This document shows positions 21,087 to 31,617 of a stretch of DNA of 64,000 nt, in pieces. The notes under the pieces were generated by a model. It ran no database searches. It saw nothing but the letters and a program-made list of their open reading frames with translations, and had not been told where the DNA came from. Numbering within the stretch: position 1 is the stretch's first letter; the number at the start of each line of letters is the position of its first letter. The position numbers and the translations under genes are program-made. This DNA is from Diaporthe sp. PMI_573 (taxonomy: Eukaryota; Ascomycota; Sordariomycetes; Diaporthales; Diaporthaceae): contig JAJTUP010000002.1 in NCBI GenBank assembly GCA_021399435.1, positions 1,364,001 to 1,428,000 on the forward strand, in the 5' to 3' direction.

Positions 21087-23189
21087 ACGGACAGGCCATC
21101 GGAACGGCCATTTTTTTCGAATTTTATTTTGACCTGGGCACTCTGGAATCGATCACGACGGCTGGGAGTATTGGGAGTGAAGCACTGGGCGCAGGAACAC
21201 ACGCATTACCAACGATACCCGGAAACTTATGAACCAGCATCGTCCTGCGAGCTTTGGGAAGGAATACAGGTAGAGGTAATGTTGGCGTGCATTGGTTCGC
21301 CGTAAATGGATCGGGAAGGATTTGGCAGGACCGGAGCGGGCAGAACGTCTGCGATTTTCAGCCTAATGTCCCGCATTGTCACGGCGTCTTGGGAAAGGGG
21401 GTTATTCCTCGAGTTGGGGAAGTAGATACACGAGGTGATTCGGCCCTCATCGACTATGCATTCCCGCACGGGATATCAGTAGACAGCGACACTTCAATAC
21501 TCATGTTCATAAACGCTGCTTCGCGCGAGCGCCACAAATACTGAATTAGAACGTGACATGGATATAAGGGCGTTTGGGCGTTTCGAGAAACCGTTGTTGG
21601 CTTTGGGGCTTGGGGGAACAACGATCCATTTTGGGACTTACTTGTCATAAACATCTGGAAGACTTGAACCAGAACAGGGACGAGAACAAGGGAGAATGCA
21701 ATCCATTTTTCCAGCCTTGCACCACAAGAACCTACATTCAGCAGACAAAGAAGCCATCGCCGTCCACACACAGCTGTGAGTGCTATGGAATTTACTTTCA
21801 ACAACATCAAGGCCCATCGGTATTGAGTGAATAGAACGCATGACCATGATGGGACAAAGCATGGCCTTGACAGACTATACCACGTGTAAGCTGTTTCTCC
21901 AGCAGGAACTTTGTTCTTACTAGAATTGCTTGCTAAAGGATAGAGGATTTTATACACAAGTTGGTTTTCTTGTCTAGATGTGGTTCTGTGACGTTCGAGA
22001 GGCTTCAAGTAAGTCCCCATTTTTTAACATGCTCCATGTCCTTCTCTTCAGATATTTGGCGTCATGTGATTCTTTTCTCCGTATCGGCCGGACCATTGCA
22101 CCCATTGCAAGCAGATCTATAAAGTGAAGAATACCAGGCAAACCCGATTTCTATGCCGAGGCTTCCCGTTGATGTTTCAGGGGCAACGCCGACAAACACT
22201 TGGAATTCAAAGTGAACAATAAGAGATGGCAGGCAGTCAAAGTTATGATGGAAGAACACTTTCAATAGTCGCAGATGGGGTCCTCTCATACGGAGGCCAA
22301 AACCTCGCCCCAAACTCTAACGTCCAACGGGTATGGGCGAAGAAGCCACAGACCAGATTTCTTCCAACAATTGCAGCCCGCCCGAAGCCCACGTCAACAA
22401 CCTCTCTTCTTTTTCAGTGCAGCTTCTTGGATATGCCATAACATAACCTCACCTGCGCATCTATACTTTCAATTCGGAACCACGAATGACAGTCATCCTG
22501 AGTTGAATGACCCTGCGGTAGTGTATCTCGCGGGAGGCTACAGTCTTGTGCTGAAGGGTCCGATCGTACGGTATTCCTCCCCGTGAAGCCCTCCTGTGAC
22601 CTTGCTCCAGGCTGCGGTGCTCGATCGTATTGGGATTGGTCTGTGTGGCCGAGGACCTACACTTTTGGGAGAAGGGCTGGGATACTGTTACAACCCCAGC
22701 ACTCTGAGCAGCAGCAACTACTGCAGTCCGACCTGGCAGCGATCGTACAAGTCGCCCATGCCTACATGCCCTAGAAATACCAGTAGAAGGTGGCTCAGCA
22801 GAGGAGCATGTCCTACAACCTCGGCCATTTGCGCAGTCGTCACCTTACTTTCGTCCAGAAGCCAACCGCGTTCATGGTCATATGAGCACGGTTTTCAGAC
22901 GGCTTGCAGGTCTGTGATCTCACAAACGTGATCGTATCTGGTAGATTAGACATTGTCTCTTCCTCTCTAATGGGGGGTATCAAGGCCGTAATAGCACAAC
23001 GTTCCGTGACGCCTAACATTCCCTCCTTCCCATGATGTACGCCTTTTGGATGCGTGCGAGACCGTCTCGCGAACACCTGCCTTGTCCGATGCACAGCCAA
23101 GAAAACCGTGCGAACCAAGTCTATCGTGAACGCCGTTGCCACTGGGTGTGTGACATGCAATTGTTCCTGTTCCCGCAGCCGAGTCCCCT
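21087..23189. other. Intergenic region, possibly with a decayed gene on the minus strand
   Basis: On the minus strand, 22020-21454 is an open frame with hydrophobic stretches (FVPSWSCVLFTQYRWALMLLK; IAFSLVLVPVLVQVFQMF), followed by another open frame at 21469-21227. They could be exons of a membrane protein or its remnant, but no complete splice model or family signature emerges, so no CDS is called. The rest shows nothing recognisable. Confidence 0.35.
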
Positions 23190-23945
23190 TCATGGGCGTG
23201 ACGCCTCGCTAATTTCCGCCCCGTTTGTCTGGAGTGTGATGTATGCCTTCGACTGGAGTTCAGGCATCGGCACCCGCGAGAGAAAGACACTCATGTAGGT
23301 CGTTCTCGACTCCTCGGCGGGTTTCTCTCGGACCGCGCGCTCGAAGGGGGTCTCGACGGGCTCGAAGGGGTCTTCTCCCTCGTCGCCCGAGTCCGCGTCC
23401 TTGGCCCCCAGGACGGTGTTCTCGATGACGGTCTGGTCTGCTCCCCGGCCGGTAGGTTTGCCTTTCGAGCCACGTCCATCTGCCACCTCGTACACCCTGT
23501 TGTACTGGTACCAGGGCTGACCCGCCTGGTTCATCTGTCTCTTGGCGATTTCCATGACCGTGACCATCTTGTTCGCATCGTTGGCCCTTGCGTGTACCAT
23601 CATTACCCCGGGGATGGAAGTTTGGCTGAAGAGATCGACGTGGCCGAGATGGGTGAGGACCTGGGTGACCTTCTTGTTGATCTTGGAGGAGCCTATGACC
23701 GAGGCAGTTGCGATGCTGTATTTCCCCTTGAGCTCCTGCAGAAGCTCTTCATGTGGCTGCATCGGCAGCGTGTTTGGGATGGTCGAGTCCGAGTGACCAA
23801 GACGTTGTCTTTTAGTCGAGTTCGTGTCGGATGAAGGAGATTGGGTTTCGGGGACATCGATCTCTGAAGCCGGTCTCTTTGTGCCGCCGCCGGAGGTGGC
23901 GGTTTTGGAGGAGGAGCCGTTGGACGAAGCTTTTGCAGAATGCAT
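23190..23945 (-). CDS. Alba-domain DNA/RNA-binding protein (RNase P/MRP Rpp25/Pop6-like)
   Basis: Single exon, 251 residues from ATG 23945 (AAGATGC context); the frame extends upstream only by non-ATG codons. Residues 1-60 are low-complexity Ser/Thr/Lys with basic motifs (TKRPASE, TKRQRLG). Residues about 63-155 are an Alba fold: LLQELKGKYSIATASVIGSSKINKKVTQVLTHLG, then VMMVHARANDANKMVTVMEIAKRQM. The GSSKINKKV loop is the nucleic-acid-binding part. An acidic linker (DADSGDEGEDPFEP) precedes a conserved-looking C-terminus (TTYMSVFLSRVPMPELQ). Alba proteins of this type are subunits of RNase P/MRP or bind chromatin or mRNA; which applies here is inference. The C-terminal SEASRP end is plausible, but a further small exon cannot be excluded. 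Confidence 0.78.
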   Translation of the reverse strand: MHSAKASSNGSSSKTATSGGGTKRPASEIDVPETQSPSSDTNSTKRQRLGHSDSTIPNTLPMQPHEELLQELKGKYSIATASVIGSSKINKKVTQVLTHLGHVDLFSQTSIPGVMMVHARANDANKMVTVMEIAKRQMNQAGQPWYQYNRVYEVADGRGSKGKPTGRGADQTVIENTVLGAKDADSGDEGEDPFEPVETPFERAVREKPAEESRTTYMSVFLSRVPMPELQSKAYITLQTNGAEISEASRP

Positions 23946-26900
23946 CTTGGCGGTTCGGTTGACCTTGATGGGGCAGGTGGACAAGTGGGTAGATGGACAA
24001 TTCGATGGTCAAAAATGCGTTGGCTGGCTGCGATCAAAGGTGTCGGAGGTTGGGCAGGCAACCAGCCCGGTTGAGATGGCCTGCTAGATTAAGGTTGAGG
24101 TTGAGCTCAGATCTTTGAGAGCCTGCTGCAGTCTTGTACGCGTGGTGATCGCGTCGCCACCTGAAAGGTGCAAGTGTACCCGCAGAAAATTGTTTATCGA
24201 TAAGAGATCACTCGATAAAGCTGGACAGCTAAGCCGGGCAGCTAGCTGTCTAGGCATCCTAGGTACCTACTTGACACACTCAGATACGAAGCTCTCCATC
24301 CTCCACAGTGAGTGTAACTTGGTAGGTTCCAGCAGTCGGCAAGATTTACGCTCGTCCATGGCAAGCAAGGCTGGCTTCATCGAGCTAACTGTAAGACAAG
24401 CCTCTGGATGACGACGTGGATCGGTTGTGTGAACACCACCCTGGTGTTCCCCTTTCCCAACAACATCACATGCTAGAAGTGCAACCATGCAGATTTTGTT
24501 CTCTAGTCCTGAAATGCAGCTGTACATTTATAGGTTGCACCCCAAAAAGGTTGAAACTAGTCAGCCATCAGGGACTGGTTGTCAATCAAGGCAACAAACC
24601 CTGGAATCCCATAACACCTGTGTCATGGCATGTTTCTTATCAGATTCACCCTGCAGCCGAGAGACAGCTGGGCCCACTGCGAAGGCCTTTTACCCCAGAT
24701 ACAATGACAGGGGCCCCTGAGCCTCACATCAGGCTGCAGGAAGCCTGCAGCTCAAGTCCAAACTCCGAGGTGGACTCGCCTGACTGGAGACAAGATGCGG
24801 TCAACGCTCAGCAGCAATGTCTCCATCCTCTTTGTTCCTCCCGCCGCAAAGAAAAGCTGCCCTGTGCTTGAATAGTCAAGCTTGGGAGACCGGCAAATGT
24901 GCAACGTCAACGTCGATGACTTGCCGGGGAGCTTAAAGCACGGACTAATGCCGCGCAGTACATCTGTTTCGTCTCCCAGGATGTGGCCGGCTGCGACGTC
25001 TCTGACACATGTTGAGACTGGTAGGGCGAGACTTGGAGCCTCGTAGGCTACAGGCCAATACGTGGGCGTGGGGGACATGCTTATGAGGTTCTGCTCTAGC
25101 CCACCAGACCGGCTGAAACTTAACATGGAGCTGTAGGGCCACTTCGCAGTGGATGGGCTCGGCTGTGTACATTGATCGCGGCTCTGGATCCGGCCGTCAG
25201 TCGGTTGCTAGGCTCTGCAAAGCCATCGTCGCCAACGTTAACGGGATCGAGGGTGATACTGTCTGGACTGTCTGGACTCTTCTGACTCTGCACAGGTCGT
25301 TTCTGCAGGGAGGACTCGAGGATGTGCGGCCGACGAATTTGAAGGATGGGAGACGCTTGTTCTACAATATCGATTCTGTCTATATTTAGTCGGCACACCA
25401 CATTATAAGTCAGCTCCAGCTGTATCAGGTATGTATGCCTGGTGGTCACACAGGCAAGACAGGTACTAAATCGCGGGCGGTCTGCATGCCTGGCAGCCAA
25501 CAGAGACAAGAGACGTGGGAGAAGAAAGAAAGTCAAGTGCACAAAACGGCGCCACTTGTCTCTCTGCTTTGGCTCCGAGCGCTGCGCCCGCATGCATCTC
25601 GATATTGATTAGTGGTGCCCGTCCACATACTATCGCCTGTATTACGCATTGCGCCGACTCGTGGCACGTCAAAAGGGAAGAGGTGCGTGAGCCAGAGTAC
25701 GTGTGCGTGCCACCAGCAGGAAGGACGCCCTTCCCGGCCAACCTTGGGCCCTAGGCTGGGGCACCCCAAGGGCACCCCAAGGTTGCTGCTAGGTTGGCCC
25801 TAATAGCAAGGACCAAGGTTGCCATGCCCATGCTATGCCTTGTAAGACCAAGTCCCACCCACCAACCCCGTCGTGATGCAGCCGGCTGTCGAGCCCAGCG
25901 AGCCAACGGGGGAGTGGACTGGGGGCCCAGCGATCCAACTCAGCCATTATCCACCTAATGCTGTCCCACAGCCAATCCCATCGCCCGGACCAGGCCCATT
26001 CGTTCATTCCAGCCCACTCTTCCTCCAACATTCGTGACATTCTTGAGCCAGTCTCGCAATCGGGCGTCGCACCCGCGCTCAATCCCATTCCCCATCCTTC
26101 CAACTTTCTGGCCTGGACAGGCAGGCAGTCCTCCCCCAGTCAGTAAGCCAGCCTGGCCAGAGTACGTATCGCCGTACCCACGCACCCGCCCACACATACC
26201 CCCTACCCAGCGGAAGTCCACACCCAGCAATCGACGGCCATCCTCCCCCCCCCATTCTGCCGGCTCCCAATCTCCCAGCTTCCTCTCCTCCCACCCCCCC
26301 AAGCCCCAGCCCCAGGCCCTTTTGCGCTCGATCCTCGAGCACTTTCTCGCCCAGAAACCAGTCCTAGAAGCTCTGTGTTTCAATAGTTTGCGTTGCGCGG
26401 TGGAATTCTGCCATTCCTTTATTCAACAACAACTGTATTCCGCGCCCGTATCACCCTGGGTACCTCTTCTGCCTCATACCTGTCATCCCTATTGCCGGTG
26501 ACGCTCCCACCCAGAGCAAACCGCGGAGAAAGGCGCGACATACACACGGGGAGGCCTGCTCTGCCCTGCTCAGCTCAGCTCAGCTCAGCTTGCGACACGG
26601 CCGCGCTGCTGCTGCTGCACCCTGCAAACGCTCCCTCCACGCCCACTTTCAACCTCGAGGCCACCCCAGACCCAGACCACAGGGCCCTTGTCCTGACCTC
26701 TTCCGTCCTGTTCCGCCTGCACAGCCAAAGGGAGCCCTCGTGGTGCTTCTAGAAGATCAGAGGCCTCACCACCTCACCGTCTGTCTCTGTCCGTCTGTTC
26801 GTGTCGTCCTCTCGAGCTCTGGCAGCGCAACATACCTTGGGTGAGTAGGAAGCCGAGTCAAACCAACCCAGTCACCCACCCGCCTTCTTGCGCCATCTTG

Positions 26901-27889
26901 ATCCCCTCCTGTCCTGCACGAGTATTTGCATTTGCACTTGCGGTCACAGGTGCACTTGCAGGTGCGGCGAGCAAGCTCCCTTCCCTCCTTCCCCTTACTT
27001 GCCCTGATTGTCTGGCCCCAACCCAACCAGGCCAAATCCGAGCTCCCAACCAACCCCCCAAAGCATCGCACTTTCGTCAGGCGCAGTCTGCACCCGCACC
27101 CGCGCCTCCTTCCTGCCGCTCGGGTTGCCAATTCACTCACGCATTCATTCGCACTCACTCTCGCCCCTTCCCCCTTTTGCCTCTCCTAATCTCTCTTACA
27201 CACCCCGGTCTCCCCCCTGCCACCCCCCCAACTGATCCCGTATTCACCCCCCAAATCCTCTCATCCATTCCTCGCAACCCCCCGAAATCAAAACAATTCC
27301 TGTCACAAACAACCGCCCGCAGCACCAAGGGAAAATAATTTCTTCTTGTCAAACACTGACACTACACGATTTCAGAGCACGAGAATCGTTTGCGCACCAT
27401 TCATTTCGTACGCTCCTTTTGAGCCTTGTGCCTGTGTCGCGCAAGCTCTCGTCTCATTCCGCGAGGCTTTTACTAGTTTTCGCTGGGCCCTCTCACTCTC
27501 CTTGCTCGCTCAAGGCGACAGCGTCTCTCTTCTCTCCGCTGTTGACGACTGTGCTGTGGTGTGACGCAAACGCATCGCATCGGGCTCGGTCGGTCCTTTT
27601 CGCAACTGGCCACATCATCGTCACTGCGCCCGCCACGCACTGCACGCACGCAGACGCTTGGGGCTCCGACCATCCGACGCATCCCAGGCCGGACCCACAC
27701 CCCAGCCTGCAGCCAAGGAGCACGCTAGTCAACTAGCGCCGCTCTCCCTTGTTACGTCAGCCTTGCCTGCGTGACAGTTGCCTAGACGCCTCTCCCGTGG
27801 CGACTACAAAAAGAGTTTATTGCGGCGCGTCGAGGCCAGCCCCGGAGTTTCCGCGTCACCACCACTGGTGGCCACGGCAACGCAAGACA
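23946..27889. other. Long intergenic/leader region before the AHC1-like gene
   Basis: 3.9 kb without a convincing ORF. 24.1-25.6 kb is ordinary intergenic sequence. From about 25.8 to 27.7 kb the + strand is strongly C-rich with few G, including runs of C and CT, and there is a CTCAG microsatellite at 26566-26589. A good donor (GTGAGT) lies at 26840 and a plausible acceptor (GATTTCAG) ends near 27376, so a 5'UTR intron is possible. Promoter and leader of the 27890 gene are likely here. Confidence 0.5.
26566..26589. repeat. CTCAG pentanucleotide microsatellite
   Basis: About five tandem CTCAG units within the C-rich leader region before the AHC1-like gene. No coding context. Confidence 0.8.
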
Positions 27890-29791
27890 ATGCGTGACAT
27901 GTTCCGCTTCTGGAGTGGTGATGCAAAGGCAGGTGACAGGCTCGCTGAGGCCGAACAGATCATGACAATGTGCTCCAAAGACTTACCAAGCCTTGCCACG
28001 AGCCCACGCTCCCTCAAGAGAAAGGCGTCTGATGCACACGACGGAAGCGATGATTATGGGTGCGCAAAACGGGCGAAGGTGGACTACAGCGTCGCCACGC
28101 CACCAGAGACTCCGGCCATGCCACGTCAAGAGTACTTCGCATCGCAGTCTCCACAACCAGCCGCGCCGAACACTGATCGAGTAGTTGACATCATCAACCA
28201 GCAGTTTGGTACCGAGATATTATTGAAGCATCAGGAGTTGCGCTTCATCAACCAAGAACTTGCCAAATGCCAGGTCGCTCTGGAACAGTTGCGTCGGTGC
28301 CACCTCATACCATACCCTACTTCGTGTCCCACCCCACAACAGATGTTGGACATCTCGCAGGGCAAGGGATCAGCCGTCCAAGGTCGGGCTGGAGAGCCTG
28401 CTGCGCAGTGGGCCCCGCCTTTCGGAGTGACGGACGGTCCCTATGCTCGTCACTATGCCAAGTGGCTGATCCCAGATCCCAAGTTTGGAGACGTCGTGTC
28501 TGAGTGGCAAGGCCTGTCTGTTGTCCCGAGAAACACGGCCGAAGGGCGGACAACGAGGAACAGTCTCTCTGAGGCTACCACCATCGGCAAGAGGGTCGCT
28601 CGCGGACAGACCGGCCAGAAGCTTTCTGCAACCTATCCGCCACCGAAGCCAAAGGCGCCTTGCATTGTCAAGAGGAGCAACGGTGTGGTTGTCAAACTCG
28701 TGTGCAACTCGTGTCACAGGGACAATTTTAGTAGCACCCAAGGCTTCATCAACCACTGCCGTATTGCACACAGGAAAGAGTACAAGTCTCACGAGGAGGC
28801 TGCTATTGATTGCGGCCAACCCATCAGCGTCAGTGAAAGCAGCGCCGCCACCACCAACACCAACACCAACACCAACACCACCACCAACACTACCACCACT
28901 GCCACTGCCAGCGAAGAGAAGCCCCCAAGCGCCCCTGCACCCGGCATTGTCCATCCTCTTGCACGAACAGACGCAACGGCTGAGCAAAATGCCTATGCGG
29001 CTCTCCTCAAGCGCATCAACGAGTCGCTCAAGTCCTGTCACCAGGGCACTACCCCCAAGACCCCTGGTGCCACGTCCTCAAGTCCTTCTGTGAAGGTCGA
29101 GGGGAAGCCGCTGAAGAGTTTCGCTGCTGCACCTGGCACTCCTTTCCTCTCCGCTTTACTCCAAAAACGAGACTTCCAGGGCGATCTCAATAAACACGTG
29201 GAGGATGCTAAGAGCAAGGTGGACCTCGATGATATTCTGTCAGGTGACGACGAGTCTGATGATGGAGAGCGGTACATGTCCCCCAACGTGGACCACCCGG
29301 CCGTGAACAAGGTGTCGACGGCTGGAGCTCGCGTTCCCGCGTCTGGCGTGCGTATGCCCGCGCGAGCTGTCCCTCCGCCTGCGGTTGGGCCGCGCCCACC
29401 TAGCAGCAAGGGGCGGTCTCCACATCTCGCTTTCACTTCGACAGCGTCGAAGCTCCTCCCGAGTGCTCCTGTCAACGAGGAAGATGACTCTGGCTTTGAT
29501 GATGCCAACATGATGGATGTTGACCACAGCCCAAACACTGCGACCAGTAACAACGCCCCGTCATTGGTCAGTGACGACGGTGGAGATGACGAATCCGATG
29601 ATGGTTCATCTTCAGATGCTTCTGATGACGGTTCTTTGACCGAGGTCACAGAAGTTAATATCGAGTATCCCGAGGTGCAAGATCTGTCGCAGCATGGAAG
29701 CAACAATGGTGCCCGGGCAAAGGATGAGAATAGGCACGTCACCTTCGTCACCCCCTTGACAGGCAAAGCCGCTGCGCGTCGCAAGCCTTAG
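27890..29791 (+). CDS. AHC1-like C2H2 zinc-finger protein
   Basis: Single exon, 633 residues from ATG 27890 (context GACAATGC); the open frame reaches back to 27749 but without ATG. Residues about 50-60 hold a nuclear-localisation-like LKRKAS. A helical stretch follows (VVDIINQQFGTEILLKHQELRFINQELAKCQVALEQL). The zinc finger lies near residues 263-305: VKLVCNSCHRDNFSSTQGFINHCRIAHRKEYKSHEEAAIDCG. That extended C2H2 plus tail is the pattern I associate with the fungal AHC1-like family, named after a yeast ADA histone-acetyltransferase subunit. Role in histone acetylation is inferred from the family. A TN/TTN repeat encoded by CAACAC-type codons lies at 28848-28902. The C-terminus is acidic (DDGGDDESDDGSSSDASDDGS). 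Confidence 0.7.
   Translation: MRDMFRFWSGDAKAGDRLAEAEQIMTMCSKDLPSLATSPRSLKRKASDAHDGSDDYGCAKRAKVDYSVATPPETPAMPRQEYFASQSPQPAAPNTDRVVDIINQQFGTEILLKHQELRFINQELAKCQVALEQLRRCHLIPYPTSCPTPQQMLDISQGKGSAVQGRAGEPAAQWAPPFGVTDGPYARHYAKWLIPDPKFGDVVSEWQGLSVVPRNTAEGRTTRNSLSEATTIGKRVARGQTGQKLSATYPPPKPKAPCIVKRSNGVVVKLVCNSCHRDNFSSTQGFINHCRIAHRKEYKSHEEAAIDCGQPISVSESSAATTNTNTNTNTTTNTTTTATASEEKPPSAPAPGIVHPLARTDATAEQNAYAALLKRINESLKSCHQGTTPKTPGATSSSPSVKVEGKPLKSFAAAPGTPFLSALLQKRDFQGDLNKHVEDAKSKVDLDDILSGDDESDDGERYMSPNVDHPAVNKVSTAGARVPASGVRMPARAVPPPAVGPRPPSSKGRSPHLAFTSTASKLLPSAPVNEEDDSGFDDANMMDVDHSPNTATSNNAPSLVSDDGGDDESDDGSSSDASDDGSLTEVTEVNIEYPEVQDLSQHGSNNGARAKDENRHVTFVTPLTGKAAARRKP
28848..28902 (+). repeat. In-frame CAACAC/CACCAC repeat
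   Basis: Tandem codons for Thr and Asn inside the AHC1-like CDS, directly after the zinc finger. Repeat length may vary between strains without breaking the frame because most units are 6 bp. Confidence 0.8.
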
Positions 29792-30976
29792 GCATTTCTC
29801 GCGCGGAACCTGCTCGACTTACGAATTTTACGAGCGCTTACGTTATGATTACACTTTTAATACGGATGTTTCAGCGCTGCCGTTTTTACTTGTTTTTTTT
29901 TTGGATTCGAACAAGGTCGCGCACGAAAGCTGAAGCATATTGGTCTCAGCTCAAGATCTTTGCCTCTCGCTATCAGAGCCGCTCTTCACTGTCTAAAGTG
30001 AAGATGTGTGGCTCTAACACCAGAGCTATTCTTTTCGGGGCGCACATTGTCTCCGTGTACACCAGATTGTGCGAGAATCACAAGATAGAGAAAAACACAA
30101 CGATGGGTTTCACCCGTCGTTGGAATCGTCAGATTGACGACGTTGTTTGACAGGGGCTGGCTTTGTCACGAATAGATTTATTGACGGGGAAAGTCTGGGT
30201 GGAGCTTCTGCATGGGACACCAGGCGGGAACGAGGAAGAGAGAAAAAGGCATTGGAACAGTGTGTCCTTGATATACCTGTTGTTACCCTGTACATACATA
30301 CCCTATACACGATCAGATGAATTGAAGACAAGATACCACGCCCAAAGTTCGTCCCTTGTGTGCTCAAGAATCGTCGTGGTCTCAGTGTGGAGACTCCCAA
30401 GTCCTCGAGGACAGATCCGGAATGTGCTGAAGGCTAGCACGGGCTGACTTAGGGGTAGCCAGGACGTGCCATTACGCTATACTAAGCGACGTCTGGTAAG
30501 GGCATGCTCCTAGGCTCGAAGTCATCTCTCATACAAGAGCAAGACGGCAGCTCATTTGAAGACAGACGCAGCGCGGGGATTGTATCCGCCGGTTGGTATT
30601 AGACACTAGCGAGACTGGCTACATACTTCAGGTAAATGTGATGTCCATTCCAGGTGGAGGATCTCGCACCCGATCTTCAGCATGCCTTGTCCCCCCTGCT
30701 CTCTCTCGCGCAACGACTGGGCCTGTCCAGAGTTGTGAGGGAACGAACATCAAGCCATGCACGCACGCAGTGCGATGCAACAAATTACCCAATCCCTCCG
30801 CTATTAAGTTGATCCCTCACAACGCCTTCATCCCATCACACATCATCCGTCATCACGTCGTACCTAACTTGCTCAAAGCTAGTGCGTGCCTTGAGAGCTC
30901 ATCCCTTGTCCACACAAACGCACACACTCTCTCTATTTCACTCTGGCAGAGTCGTCCAGGTAGCCAAAAGGGCCTC
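29792..30976. other. Intergenic region between convergent genes
   Basis: Holds the 3' ends of the AHC1-like gene (+) and the CFEM gene (-). A T-rich stretch near 29890-29900 may belong to the first gene's polyadenylation region. No gene supported. Confidence 0.5.
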
Positions 30977-31617
30977 TTACAGCAGGGCACCCATGACACC
31001 AGCAACGGCAGCCAGCAGGCCGCCGGCGCTGATGGCGAGGTTGGCGGCCGAGTTGGCGGACGAGCTTGAGCTGCTGCTCGAACTGCTGGAGGTGGCGGTG
31101 CTGCTGGACTCGGAGTCGCTGCCCGTGGCGGTGGCGGTGGCCGAGCCCGTGGAAGACGTCTGGGCGGCGCTCCCCGTGGCCGAGGGCGTGTTGGTGGACG
31201 CGTACTGGCTGGCCAGGGCGCAGAACTGGGTCACCTGGCCCTGGGCGGTGGACGCGCGGGGGTCGTTGGGGCAGTTGTTGTAGCAGCTGGTGATCATGTC
31301 AGCCAGGGGCTTGGGACTTCCTTTTGGGGTTTTGTTTTTGCTTTTTTCTCCATCCTCGATTCTCGCCAAGAGGGAGGGATTGGAGGGGGGGTGGGGGATG
31401 GAGGCACTCACGTTGCGATGGCCTGGTACGCGGCACACTGGCATGTGTAATCCTGGGTGCCACACTCTGCCTGGCGAGCTTGGGTGCTGGTCAGGCAGTC
31501 CTCCACAATGAAGTCGGCTTGGCAGGAGGACGAGGAGCCTGTGGCTGTTGTGGTGGCGGTTTGTGCCATGATGGCAGCGGGGGCCAGGAAGGCGACGAGG
31601 GTGACGAAGGACTTCAT
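30977..31617 (-). CDS. CFEM-domain GPI-anchored surface protein
   Basis: Exons 31617-31412 and 31286-30977 with a 125-bp intron (GTGAGT...CCAG) give 171 residues. Signal peptide: MKSFVTLVAFLAPAAIMAQ, cleavage likely after the Ala-Gln region. Residues about 31-95 carry eight Cys in CFEM order, including CLTSTQARQAEC, YTCQCAAYQAIATC and NNCPND; the intron falls between the fifth and sixth Cys. A Ser/Thr-rich stalk (run of about 10 Ser) and a C-terminal hydrophobic segment (NLAISAGGLLAAVAGVMGALL) fit a GPI signal. CFEM proteins act in haem or iron capture, wall structure or host interaction; the Asp used for haem binding in some members cannot be assigned here with certainty. A TATATA motif lies at 31833-31838, about 215 bp upstream of the ATG. 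Confidence 0.85.

Noticed and set aside
23946..23984. Upstream extension of the Alba-protein frame
   Set aside because: The extension begins at TTG; ATG 23945 has a good context.
27749..27889. Upstream extension of the AHC1-like frame
   Set aside because: The frame is open but has no ATG before 27890; the first codon of the open stretch is TTG.
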